NCBI GenBank assembly: GCA_014529385.2
Contig: CM043961.1
Coordinates: 15,331,978 to 15,395,977, forward strand
Length of the DNA: 64,000 nucleotides
Source of the DNA: Adiantum capillus-veneris
Taxonomy: Eukaryota > Streptophyta > Polypodiopsida > Polypodiales > Pteridaceae
Direction: 5' to 3'
A program made the translations under genes and the position numbers. This document shows, piece by piece, positions 47,411-59,072 of this stretch; position 1 is the stretch's first letter; the number at the start of each line of letters is the position of its first letter. The notes beneath the pieces are model-generated. The model did not search any database. It had not been told where the DNA came from and was given only the letters and a program-made list of their open reading frames with translations.

Positions 47411-49300
47411 CTGGCCCCATGAGATTTTGGATACGAGCAAGGCTCAACAGCCTACTCTATCACAAATGGAGACTCCTCTAATGAGCCCCATGACCCATCT
47501 TACGTCATTTCACCTGGGTCTCTATGCAATCTGAGGCCTCCGAGCGAAAAACTTTAGCTTCCCTAACTTGGCTCAACCCTCTATTAAGGAAAAACACAGT
47601 GCTCACTCCAGGGATAAGCCTGACAGAGAATGTACCGATGACATCTACGGTTAGCGCAGTGCCACTACCTAGTGTCGTAGTACCTAATATGGGGCCTCGA
47701 CCATATGTGCCTCTAGCCCCTTATGCACACATCCCCCACACCTCCAATTGTACCACTTGCTTTATGCTCCTCGAGTGCCGCTCCCTATCCCCATATCCGA
47801 GTGGAAGATATAGGTGACTTGGCAGCGTGCTATCAAAAGTAGGCTCGCTATCGCGAAAAAAAATGCGTCATGCATCTGATAGAGAGCCTAGAAGTAAGGC
47901 AGTACAAAATGCCAAACTCACGCAAAAATTCAATGGGGACGAAGATCTAGAAACACATTGAAGTGTTTGAACACATGTATGTGATTCCTTAGGGGAACGC
48001 AACGAACTACATAAGTGCAATGCCTTAAGCTTGACATTAAGTTGGAAGGCTGGAGATTGGTATAGGACCCTAAGGGTGAACGAGAAAACAATCTACCCTA
48101 CCCTTCGAAGGTTGTTTCTAAAGGAGTACATACGAGAAGGTGTCTTTGGGGTGTAGCATCTCAGCTACAGAAGGCCGAACGTAAGGAAGGAGAGTCAGTA
48201 AGGGACTTCATTAGTCGTCTAAAGCACTTAAACTCTCGCTGCCCTGTAAATGAGCGCTTCAACAATAACCAACTGCTTGATCGATTCATTCGAGGGTTGA
48301 GGAATGAAGGAATCTATAATGGACTAGTGATTAGAGGTATCACAACCTGGAAGATGTCACTGCCAATGCAATCCAATTAGAGGACAACTTGATGATAGCA
48401 GGCATGAGGGTGTCTACTGACACGAGATCCACTAGCTCACAAGCCATTGAGTATGAACCCATGACTGCAAAGCCCATTGCCAATGAGCCAAAGGTATTTG
48501 AGACATTCTTGACAGACCTCACCAAAGGCAATCCAAGAGTCTCTTAAGGATAATCGACCCCCTCAAAATAGTCACATGTATCCAAGAAGGGAGCAACAAT
48601 GGTGTTCCATTTGCTTAGGTCCACATAGCACTAGTGAGTGCCCTACGTTTAGAGTAAAATTTATAATGGAACTTGCAACGCATGTGGTAGGTATGGTCAC
48701 CAAGCTAAGGATTGTTTAATGATCATCAAACGTATGATGGCAAATAGACCACCTGTAGCCTGACGGATGCACCTCGAGCTCCTGTATTGATGCCTACTCC
48801 ACCTGTTGAGCAACTACCGCAACACATGGTCCCTAGATCTCAAAATGTTGTACAAGCTACACCGCTACCACCTCCTGTGCTAGGACCGCAGCCCCCGCAT
48901 CCAAGAGTCGCCCCTATGAACCAAGTGGGTTGCGAGCCATCAAATGCTTATGCAGATGGCTGTGAGGAGGAAATAGACACTAGTATTGCCTACGGACTTG
49001 ATACATTGGAAGAGTGTCCTATATACTACATGGAAGATTGTTGGGGGCAAGTCAAGCCGGTTTATCAAGCTGCTGCTCTCGCATCCAGAGGTCAAAATAT
49101 CAACACCCAGGCTAGGAGGCCACCTCTTCAATGCTACGAGTGTGTGGACCACATCGAGTAGCGGAGTGCCCTATTAGGCTGCAAAAGAATGCTGCACAGA
49201 TGCAAGTGAATCAAGGAGCACGTCTGCAATGCCAATACTCACATGTAATCGTTGTGGCATAGATCACTTGATTGCCCAATGCCCCTATAACCCAAATGCG
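47411..49300 (+). pseudogene. gag: Gag capsid and zinc-knuckle region of element A
   Basis: A capsid-like segment begins near 47920 (KFNGDEDLETH) and is broken by frameshifts. Four zinc-knuckle-like motifs follow: CSICLGPHSTSEC (48602-48640), CNACGRYGHQAKDC (about 48670-48712), CYECVDH (about 49132, frameshifted) and CNRCGIDHLIAQC (49240-49278). One is CX2CX4HX4C, the others CX2CX3HX4C. Most gypsy gags have one or two. Confidence 0.65.
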
Positions 49301-51378
49301 CCTAAAATCACACCCCTGAATTTGGTCGAAATTGCTAGTGTGACATCGCCAATACCACCCGTCGCACCCGCTTATGCGATTACACGGTCCATGCTTCAAG
49401 GGCCAGGACATATCCTCGAAGAGAGAGATACCGCGTCAGTTATCCAAGCAAAGAAAAAGAAGACACGAAGGAAGAAGTCGCAGAATACGGAAAATTCAAA
49501 GCCAAGTTCCAAAACAAACATAGGAACAGGAGATGACCCCGTGTATATGAATGACCTCGAGGATGATTCAGATTCAGTCGAGACAATGGAGACTAGAACC
49601 AATACCACAAAGGGAAAGACCGACAAGGAAAACCGTAACATGGAACCAAATGAAAACCGAATAAGAGAAAACCATAAAGAGCCTCTGAAAACACCACAAG
49701 TGTTTCCAAATCCAATCCAAGACCCCCAAGATAAACCGCAGGGGCAAAAAGGGAAAAATCGTAAAAAGAAGATTGGGACGTACCCAAACCCTGTAGACGA
49801 GATTAAGCAGGTGAAACATCTAAGAGGTTTAGTGGAGGAGACTCAAAGGAAACTAGAACCAGAACCCATGCATATCAAAATTCATGACACAGTGTTTCCC
49901 CACAAGTTCATCCACCCCACATGAACCATAGACCGTTAGCCATATCTAGTATCATCCAAGAAGGAGTGAGGACAGGACATCAGAAAGTGAGCATACACCC
50001 TTCTTGTTGGAAAGGATGTTTAACGAAGGAATACCTGATCCCATTGAGGAATATGAGATTCCATCCTCACCAGTTCCTAGTCAAGGACCTACACCCTGCA
50101 AAACGCCAATGAATGTTGCCAAACTAGTGGACTTCATGTCTTCTGAGGTCCGAACCACGATCATAGCAAAGCTGTATGGAGATCCTGAGTTATTCCTTGC
50201 ACTTCGAGCATTCCTTAACGGAGAGCTACGAACGGGATTACCGCAGTTTGCGCAACCAAATAGGCCTGACTCGATTATGATTGATGAGGAAAATCATGTG
50301 CAATCACTTGACTTAGATGGACACGAGTCTGTGATCGAGGTACCCATTAACGAATTAGGGCAGTATTTTGAAGGCGACGAGTCTAATGCGACCCTACCCA
50401 TCACTACCAAGGGATTAAACTATAAAGGGAATTCTTGATGGTGGTGCGGGAGTTAGCATCGTTACAAAAGATTGTTGGGAATCCATGGGAAAACCCCGCC
50501 TCAGTGTTACTAACATTGTGGTAAAGATGGCAAATGGTACCATAGCCAAACCTATGGGGATGCTCAAGGATCTTAAGATCAAAGTTCTAGGACACAAGGT
50601 ACGACATACGTTCATTGTAATGGATTTCTCTAAACACCTTATGTCATATGAAATGATTTTAGGACGACCATTCATGAGGGAAGCACAAATGGTTCACGAT
50701 TGGTCTAAAAATCATGTCTATTTGCAATTCCAAGACTCTGTCCTTAGAGTGGATTTGGTGACTGGTAAGGTACACCCCTTAGGGAGTAAAACCATTATTG
50801 ATCATCGCTCTGACACCACAGTTCACTCGGCCCCACTACAATATTGTTACACTTGTAAGAAGGATACAGACATTGGCAAAGATTCTCCTTATATGGATAT
50901 CCTACCTGGGATGACGGAATCAGACAATGTGGATTGGGTCCACCTAGCATCAACCATAGACACTTGGGGAAATAGGGGGACGACCTGGGTAACACCTGAG
51001 GGGGATGAAATGCATATACCCTTAAATATGCTACAAGCAATGCATATCGCTTCTGACAAGACTCATCCTAATGTAACGAAGAAAACATACAAGTGGGTCC
51101 CTAAAGCTTCTTTAGTGACCATAGCTAGTGCAAAAAAACAGAAGCCTTGTAAGAAACGTACCACTCGCTCCAAGAAAAGTAAGAAAATGTTGCGATGGAT
51201 CCCTAAACGACTATTGGAAGCCCAAGGATACTATCAAGGAAATGATCAAATCTGGGTGCCCAAACGTAGATTGTGCTCTTACCTATCACCTGACCCATGT
51301 AAACCCAATCCTGTGGCTCCAAAACAATTTGAAAATCGCGGAAAGGAAAAAATCATGAATGTTACACACCCGTTCTAG
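49301..51378 (+). pseudogene. Basic linker and aspartic protease of element A
   Basis: A long Lys/Glu/Asn-rich linker (49310-49920) is followed by an open frame 50004-50438. In the next frame is LDGGAGVSIVTKDCWE (about 50430-50477), a retropepsin active-site-like motif with DGG in place of DS/TG. MILGRPFMREAQ (about 50654-50690) is the conserved ILGRP block. The frame stays open to 51378 with a basic tail. No RT motif follows. Confidence 0.68.
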
Positions 51379-53348
51379 AGCTAGTTTGGGTACCAAAAAA
51401 GAACGATTTGTTCCACCTAGCTCAGGAAGGGAAATCAAATGAAGCTTCTAGCTCTTCATGTAGTTCCTATACGCAAATAAAGAAGCTTCGACACAACCTC
51501 CACCTACCACTGTACATATCCATGAAGCACGAAAGAGTTTGCACCTTCCGGTAAGTTCACCACCTACAACAACGTTCAAATAAAATCATGGGAGAGTACC
51601 TTACCACCCTTGCAACTAGACGAAACACATAGGGTAATAGAAAACTACTGGCAAAAATCCTCACCTATTACCAACTGGAACAATTGGTTTCAAAGGGTGA
51701 CAAGCTCATTTCAAACGGTATGATCTACCCAAGGAAGGGGGAGTGTTTGTGACATCCATCATTCACTTGCTTCCCTCTCAACCTTTTTCCCTGACCTCTC
51801 AATCTCCGATCTTAGGGAATGTACATATAAGCTTTATACTCACCAAAAAAAAAAAAAAGAGCAAGAGCAATTAGCAAACGAGTATGCACATTAAAGTCAA
51901 AACATTGACTCAGACCTACACATGTCACATTTGGTACAGTGAAACAGAAACCTATGCCATAAAACACCTTTGATCCTCATCACTTGAGTGATGGAGGGTA
52001 GGTAAGATTAGTACGATAGAGTGTTTCTGTTTTAGAGTTGAGAGATTAGCGAAGTTCTTTTTTCCCACTAATGTGCCTCCTGGAGGTATTCCTTTTGTTT
52101 CCTAGTGTGTACAGGAGTGTGTTGCTATTGATAGGATTTGGACCTTCATGGAATCTTTATCTCGACTCACTCTTCAAATCAAGCGCGACCATCGACACAA
52201 ACAGGTGTTTCTTGTCCATTAGCATTGCCCTTATCTTTTTGCATCTATGATTGTCTGCTTTGATTGTGATTGGTAGCATAATATTCAGCGCATTTGCTTA
52301 GTATCAAACATTTAATTCAATGTAATGTTTTATCATAATCACTTGTTTAGGTGTAAAAATCAAGCAGTCTGACTAAGCTAGTTTGACCAAGCTAGGGATT
52401 AGAAATCTTCTCTTAATACCATGGGGAATGCCTTCCTAATAAGCAATGGTTACTTAGGTTCTTAATCCGATTTAGGCAGCATTGTATGAAATGTACTAGG
52501 GCTTTCTAGTGGGCTTAACACTAGTGACCTTTAGCTTAAGTATTATAAAGGGAGTTTACTAATGTGATGAGCCTGGGGAATGTAACAGTGTTATATGACC
52601 TCCCAAAGTTACAAAATTAAAATGCTGAAAATGAACAAACAAAAAATCAAAGTGCCACAATGTAAAATTTTAAGCATGAAGAGAAATCCCTGCTTAAATT
52701 GGTACTTCACTCACATGTATTGCCTATGGTACTAGAGCCCTAGAGGTTCCCAGTGTGGGCGCTTTTCCTTGAAAAGCAAAAAACCCAAGGCATACAAAAT
52801 AAGCACACACATCATAATTGAATCACTGTGAAAAGACCTTGGGGGGTCAAAGAAAAAGTAATCAGTCAGGCGATGATTTCATGAGACATTCCTTTTATGG
52901 TAGCTTAACTACAAAGTTTTCTAGATATAGCCTCTAGTCAGCCCTCGAACATGAATACTTGGCTCTCGCGATTAAACAACTTAATTGACCACAGAAAATT
53001 AAGAAGCTTACCCATGGTATTAATATTCGATCTCTAGTGCTTTTCGACCGTCAAATTAGCGACCCTAGACTTGTTTAATTTTCTACCTTTACATCTGTTT
53101 ATGCATTTGATTACATTGCAATTTAATGTTCATTGCTAACAAATTGTTTGAAATTCTTTTACCAATCAATTTTTCTACCTAAAACTGCATATGCTTTTTA
53201 AGAGAATGCAATTACTGTGCCAATGTTGTTTGATTTTGCAGTGACTGAAGAAGGCTAAGGACATTCATCTCAAATGCTCTTCCACCTCGACGAACCAGCT
53301 TCAACTCAATAGCTTCCGAGGACGGAATCTACATCAGGAAGGGGGGCA
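51379..53348 (+). other. Element A non-coding 3' half and polypurine tract
   Basis: About 2 kb with no frame longer than background and no pol motif, homologous to 24652-27000 of element B. It ends in the purine tract CAGGAAGGGGGGCA before the 3' LTR. Confidence 0.7.
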
Positions 53349-53660
53349 TGTTAACCCTCATGGCACACGGACACCCTATGATCTATAAACGTTGTATTAT
53401 TTATTTAAGTAGAGTCAGGTACCGGGCTTGTCGGACCAATAGGAAAAGGGTAAGAGTGATCGCCAATGAGAGGCGCACTTTAACTTGGACATTCAAGGGA
53501 TTAGTTGGTTAAGCATGGGCGCCCAAGTGTGAATGGGGTGAGCTCCTATAAAAGCCAACTAAACCTAATTTTTACTCATTCTCTCATTTGTGCAATAGAA
53601 GAGTGCTCTTGCTCCATCTCCATCTTCTTCTTCTTCTTCACCTCCTCTTGTGTGTGTGTA

Positions 53661-53694
<34 letters not shown>

Positions 53695-53937
53695 TGTGTG
53701 CGATCGAGCATTACGAAGGCACGGCGGCGGCGAGGCGGTTGAGCGCGGCACGACTGCAGCTTCTTCTTCATCGCAGCGAGGAATCCACCACGAAGGCGAG
53801 CGTAGAGCGGTGAGTGACACACCCTTTGTTTTCTTGAGCTTGCTAGTTTAGGCTTGTTGTGTGCTTGGAGCCGTTTGTGGCTCGCACACGGTGTATTGGC
53901 AAGTCCCTTGCTTCGACAGTGCGGCAAGGAGCGCACA
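53349..53937 (+). repeat. 3' LTR of element A
   Basis: 589 bp, matching 44926-45504, with a longer (GA)n run at about 53660-53690. Followed by ACAAG (53938-53942). Confidence 0.9.
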
Positions 53938-53942
53938 ACAAG

Positions 53943-54283
53943 TTAGCTCTGCTACTTATGCACATGACTTTAAAAAGACAATAAAGCTTTTAATAACTGC
54001 TATCACAGATGCTTGGGGACCAAAAGACATGACATATTACTTGATGAGTTTTCAATTACGTTTTAAAATCTGGATAGTATTTACATTGCATCCTATGAGT
54101 TCAACTGACCCTTTTATTATTTTTAGCATATTCTGTACTTGCATGGACCATATTTTGCAAAACAAGGACCCCCTGCAACATGGAATACTCAGAGAATGGA
54201 AAAATCTCACTATCAAGCGAGGACTTTATTTTTCAGATATACGAGAAAGGGGGGGGGGCAAAGAAGGAGCAATGCACTAAAGT
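53943..54283 (+). pseudogene. Transposase candidate, element D copy, 3' part
   Basis: Continues the frame cut at 44925, matching the element E protein around its KITHYMV and HGAYF segments. After a short degraded stretch it has WNTQRMEKSHYQARTLFFRY, which aligns with WSTQGMEKSHYRAK in element E and contains the candidate third catalytic residue, Glu. A G-run (54249-54257) ends the alignment. It is tail-to-tail with the minus-strand gene ending at 54414. Confidence 0.65.
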
Positions 54284-54413
54284 AATTATTCAATTGTTTC
54301 TATAGGAGGTAATTACAACGGATCAAACAACCATCCTGCTCAACCACACACACAAATGGAGATAAATGCTTCACTTTGAAACTTTGTACCGAGTCTTTCT
54401 AAAGAGATCCAAA

Positions 54414-56052
54414 TTAAAAGAAATTATTTTTACACAAAATATTATCAATTTTACAACAGTTTTTGATTTCTTTGGTATCACTAGGCGTGTCATCCCTATA
54501 TCTCAAATACGTTCTTCTTTTATAGCCCCCAAGAAGGTTGAAATTTGTCTCCTCAGCTGCTGTTGCATAGCTAGAGTAGCAAAGAAAGTATCCTGCTCTT
54601 GAGGCATTGAATCCTGCAGCATACACGCATATTCTAAGTGTTGCAGCTCTCTCAAGTAGCATGATCTTGTTTGCATTGATTTGAAGGGAAGTGTACCCCA
54701 AAAACCGTGACAATATCTTCAAGGAAAATATTGGCAACTCAAGATCTTCATAATACTGCATGTGAAAAGCATAGAAGGTGGCACTATCCAATGTAGGCAT
54801 GTAGTGCATGAGAGAGGAGGCATCCCTTCTTGAAGTGCCCTCTATGTCTTTCCCTCTCGAGCCTTTAGCTCTCCCAAGAAAATTGTCTTTGTCAAGGAGT
54901 TCAATCTGCAAAACAAGAAATAATGAGTAATTAAAATAAACTTGAAAAAAAGGAAGATTTCAAGAAGGGAGACCAAGGTGAAACTAAATCTACCTTTTTC
55001 AACTCATCCTCGGCAATGACTTTTTCATGAAGGAGATTGCAAGATCCACTCATCTCTCTAATGTCAACTTCCTTTATCTCAAAGTCTCTGCCAAAAAATT
55101 GGATGCCAAGCTCAACAAGTCTCTTCTCAAAATCCTCATCTTTGAGAGTAGGTTTCTCCTCTTCCACTCTTTTCATGCATAGAGCAAGTGCATCAGGAGA
55201 AGGAAGAAATAGTTTATTGGATGTTTGAAGATCAAGGGCCAAAAACTCCTCTTTTGACTCTTCTTCTGTGTCAGTTCAATCTTTGGCCACCTCAAAAGCT
55301 TCAGAAATGGTTGCAATACAGTAGTCCTCCCTCATATTAAGCAGACATTGAATATGATGGAGAGGGATATGCTCTTTTCCATTGATATAGAAGTAGGGAA
55401 GGTTTGGAATAGTGAGGGAGGTCTCAAACACCTCTACCTCCTCTATGGGCTCATCAATGACAGTACTAGCTCTAGATTGAGCCACATCAAAATTTGAACT
55501 CTCCTGCTCCTCAGTTGCAACATCAATTTCCTCCTCCTCTAGAATTTCACTTTTCTCAAGCTGCAAGACTGTGGAAACATTTGTATTTGTTTCCTCTTTG
55601 TCTGTATCTTTCACTTCATCACCTTTGCCTTGCATATCAACTTTAAGGAACAAAAAGAAAATAAAGGCAACTTCTTTTGGAACAAGGCTGCAAGGCTTTG
55701 AATGTGATTGACAAGAAATGGTCGGTGGACAAATAAATGAAGTCTTGTTAGAAAATCTTCCTAACCTCCTTGTTACTTGGCCTTTCTCAATTGAGTTGGT
55801 AGTAAATTCAGTTAGATGGAAATAAGTCTTACCATCCAACACCAAACACTTACCCTCAACTGTCTCTTTAAACTCTTTGAATTCTTCTGACAAAAAATCC
55901 TTCAATTTGTCTAGCATAACTGCAAGATCAAACAAAGGATTGAATATTTCATATGCCTTGGTGTAGACTTCCATGTCACCACCATCCATGACAGCAACGA
56001 AGAGCTTCTCACTTGGGCTCTTCTCTAAAATCTCTTCACCAACGTCACTCAT
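54414..56052 (-). CDS. Acidic unknown protein gene, element D
   Basis: Starts at ATG 56052 (MSDVGEEILEKSPSEKL). Exon 1 runs to 54994, a GT-AG intron spans 54993-54906, and exon 2 runs 54905-54414. Phases match, giving 516 residues with one in-frame TGA at 55276-55278. The middle (about residues 150-230) is strongly acidic (EILEEEEIDVATEEQESSN). There is a lone hydrophobic patch (FIFFLFLKV) that may instead mark a retained intron. No family is recognised. It is divergent to the H3-protease gene across a repeat-rich 970-bp interval and convergent with the transposase, which suggests cargo of the same element. Confidence 0.55.
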
Positions 56053-57022
56053 GATTTGGTTGAAAAACGTTTAAGGCAAGGAAGCAAGACCAAAACGTAG
56101 TGATAGAGGCACGAGCAAGATCTTGCTAAATACTCCTATCGCTTCGTGCAAAGGCTTAGGCCGTGGAATCAAAACCCAAACGAAGCGATAGAGGCATGAG
56201 GCACACTCTGTTGGCTACGGCTATCACGTCGTGCAGGTGGTTAAGAACGTGGCAATAAAACCGGAATGGAGTGATAGTGCAATGATGCAAACTTTGCAAA
56301 CACCCACCCTCGCGTCATGCAGGACTAGCATGATGGATAAGGAGAGAGAGCAGTGAATTAGAGGTGAAGTGAAAAAACTAGAGAGCTTTGAAGAGGTTAA
56401 GCTTAAGGATTCTCATGTCATGCGGCACAAACTAAAAATAAAACACCAAAAAAAGATGAGATCAAGCTTATATAAGGGGTCAAAAATGATCGTTATTGAC
56501 ACGTATCACTCATGCACACGTGCCACTGTACAGATGGTCGGATGTATTAAAAGTTCATGTCACGTGTTTATTTTCAACCTCCCCAAACAACACGTTCGCG
56601 TTGTTTTGTACCTTTAGCATCCTCCGCCGTCTCTTTTTTCATCTTTTGTTGCATTTTTCTCATCGACCTACACACCCCCTTTCGTGTTATTTCATCTAAT
56701 TTGCCCGAGCGACGCGATAGCGGGTAGTTTCAACCTTTGAAAATACCTACTATTACGTTCTGTGGGATCTGCTCTCCAATTTCCGCATTATTTTCAACTT
56801 CCCACACGACGCGTTAGCGAGCACTTCCAAACTTTGGGAGTACCTCTTATCGCGTTCTGCGGTATTTCTTCAACTTCCCGCATGATGCGATAGCGAGCAT
56901 TTCCAGACTGTGGAGGACCTCTTATTGCATTATTTGGGATATTTTAGGAGTCTCTTGAACCTCCCGTGGGCCTTGTTTTGGGGAATTTTGTGGCAAAGGA
57001 CAAAGCACTTTCCGACTATCAA
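56053..57022. promoter_or_regulatory. Divergent intergenic region with two GATAG repeat clusters
   Basis: Cluster 1 (56095-56345) has three ~85-bp units containing GTGATAG/GCGATAGAGGCA and CTATCGC/CTATCAC in inverted arrangement. Cluster 2 (56703-56952) has three 76-97-bp units of the type GACGCGATAGCG...TTCCA...CTTTG...ACCTCTTAT. The second cluster ends ~70 bp before the H3 ATG. Reading frames here are incidental. Confidence 0.6.
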
Positions 57023-57204
57023 ATGGCAAGGACAAAGCAAACTGCAAGAAAAGTTTACCAAGCTCCAAAGATTCAGAGAAAGATGATGATGACAACCAAG
57101 AAGAATCGGTCAATCCAGAGGTTGGGAAGAAAGAAGGGAAACCACCTACACAACCTCGCCAGAGGCCTGCTGCTAGGAAGAGATTGAATTATCAAGTCAA
57201 ATCT

Positions 57205-57492
57205 CTAAGGGAGATAAGGAAAGCACAGAAGTCTACTTGTCTTCTTGTTCCAAAGCTACCCTTCATAAGAGTTGTCAAAGAGATATCAGATAGACTTGTG
57301 AGAATGATGAATATCAAAACCTTTGTTTCAGTAAAGTGGCAATCTCAATCCTTGATGTGCCTTCAGGAGGCTGCTGAGGATTTCCTTATAGACTTTATGA
57401 ATGATAGCTACATTGCAGCTGCATTTTCTCACAGGGTCACACTGATGAGCAAAGATTTTGTGCTTGTGTCAAGGCTGAGGTACAAGTTTGAT
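57205..57492 (+). other. CENH3-like histone-fold domain
   Basis: About 96 codons spanning alpha-N to the C-terminal helix. CENH3-like traits are FIRVVKEI after LP, the lengthened loop 1 (SDRLVRMMNIKTFVSVKW), EAAEDFL, and TLMSKDF in place of TIMPKDI. The usual NLCAIHAKR segment reads YIAAAFSHR, so the H4-contact region is diverged. Confidence 0.8.
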
Positions 57493-58194
57493 AAGGCTCT
57501 TGAGCTTATTCATAGTGAGGATCTTAGGGCCTTCCAAATTTTAAATAATCCCCTCATTCCAGGCAGCAAAAGAATTCAGGGGTTTTCATTGAAGATATTA
57601 CACATCAGTATGAGACAAGAAAGGCCTAGGATATCAAAGCAGGCAAGGAGGTTGAGAGGGAGCAAGACATGATGTCAGAGGATGCCATCCTTATAGAGCA
57701 AGCAGAAATTTTAAGAGCATCCAAGTCTCGCCTTTATGAAAAAGTTATAGACCAAATGGTTGTGGATGTCTCCATGTGTGGGGATGATGAGGTGTTCTGT
57801 GACATATTTCCTCAAAACACAAGTATGCTTGTAAACCCCAACATTGAGCTTGGTGATACTGTGCTCTTTATCTGTCTCAGGTATGTGTTACCCCTTTGCT
57901 AATTATTAGTGCATGTGTGCCTACAAGGGCCTCATTGGGGGATGTGTTTTCTTTGACTTCAGGTGTCTTATGAGAGATCTTCCAGAGGCTATAGCTATGA
58001 AAATTTTCATATTGGATCCTCTAGTGACATAGTGTCTATTTAACAAGCAAGGAAGACTTTCAAGTTTTTTTGAATATTTTGGCATGCTGACCTGCAATTA
58101 CATAATATACCCGTATGATGAAGGGTAAATCTTAACTCCTAACAATTTATAATATTTTGTGGTATTCCTAGCTAATTGTTTTTCTTTTTTGCAG

Positions 58195-58539
58195 AGGACA
58201 TTGGAGTCTTATAATCTTCAATCTTTTGGAGAAAGATATTATATTTATGAATTCATTGTCAAGTATCCATGGGAGAAGTAAAATGTAAGTATGAAGTATG
58301 ATCTATGCTTGATGGCCCATTGTTTTCTATTAGTAGCTTTTTGATTGATGTCTTCTTGCAGTGCTGCCAAACTTATCGTTGGTCACCTGAGTACCACAAA
58401 TGAGGATTACAATATAGAAGGTCTCAAGTACTACAATCAAAAAGTGCCTTTACAAACAGACTCAACATCTTGTGTATGGAGGGTGCTTGCCAATGCATGG
58501 AGATATCTTGAGTCAAGGTGCAGGATGACTACACTCATT
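58195..58539 (+). other. Ulp1/C48 catalytic core
   Basis: Two exons carry the His, Gln and Cys of the SUMO-protease active site in correct order and spacing. The Asp position reads Asn. C48 proteases process or remove SUMO-type modifiers and are common passengers in plant Mutator and CACTA transposons. Confidence 0.78.
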
Positions 58540-59072
58540 GTAAGTATGTATCTCATTTGCCATTGATTTATTTTGAATTCTTAACTATGTATGTACTCAT
58601 GTCATTTATTTATTTTTCTATTTGTTGCAGTTGCATGAATATCCAGAGTCTTGGGTCACATGGGTGAGAGAGAAGGCTGTTTCTATGGTTTTGGAAATAT
58701 CAATAAACCCAAATGATCTAGAGTCTCCTAGGGCACCAACTACAGATGAAATAGAGTCTCCTTTGCCACTAAAGAAAGGTAGAGCCACCAAGGGTTTGGA
58801 TGCAAAGAAAAGGGATCACAAGAAGAAGAGTCAAGGTTCAAAAGCGTTGTTCAGCTAAGAACAGTAAGGGGGAGGCACCTAGCTCACCTTTCAAGCTACC
58901 ATTCATGTTGCCAAAGAAGGTTTCCAAGTCACCCAAGCCAACCACTCCTCAAGATCCCAAAGCATCAACCCCTGCCAAGTCCCCCGTGCCAAGCCTTGAG
59001 GAGCCCAAATCAACACCACCCCCTCCTAAACTAACTTCACCCCCTCCTCAACACAAGAAAAATGTTCTTTGA

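Larger units (their letters stand above)
44926..53937 (+). mobile_element. Gag-protease-only LTR retrotransposon (element A), recent
   Basis: 9,012 bp, LTRs 44926-45504 and 53349-53937 with only a few substitutions plus a GA-repeat length change, perfect ACAAG duplication, tRNA-Asp-type primer site at 45509, polypurine tract at 53332-53348. The interior encodes a gag head, a region with four zinc-knuckle-like motifs, and a retropepsin-like domain. After the last open frame (51378) about 2 kb is non-coding, with no RT, RNase H or integrase. It needs a partner element for copying. Same family as B. Confidence 0.88.
57023..59072 (+). pseudogene. CENH3-like histone H3 joined to Ulp1/C48 protease, element D
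   Basis: The ATG at 57023 gives MARTKQTARK, identical to the first ten residues of H3, then a one-base frameshift. The H3 fold (57205-57492) has LREIRKAQKST, LPFIRVVKEI, WQSQSLMCLQEAAEDFL and RVTLMSKDF. The last two and a loop 1 about eight residues longer than canonical H3 resemble plant CENH3. A second frameshift (about 57585) and TAG at 57627 precede a linker. Exons 57023-57880, 57963-58124, 58195-58284, 58362-58539 and 58631 onward keep phase at every junction. They encode a C48 core: GGHWSLIIF (catalytic His), FMNSL where DSL is usual (Asp to Asn), and PLQTDSTSCVW (Gln, Cys; the usual CG is CV). The tail is Lys/Pro-rich (SPKPTTPQDPKAS) with one frameshift near 58845. Another TAG lies at 58030. 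Confidence 0.83.
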
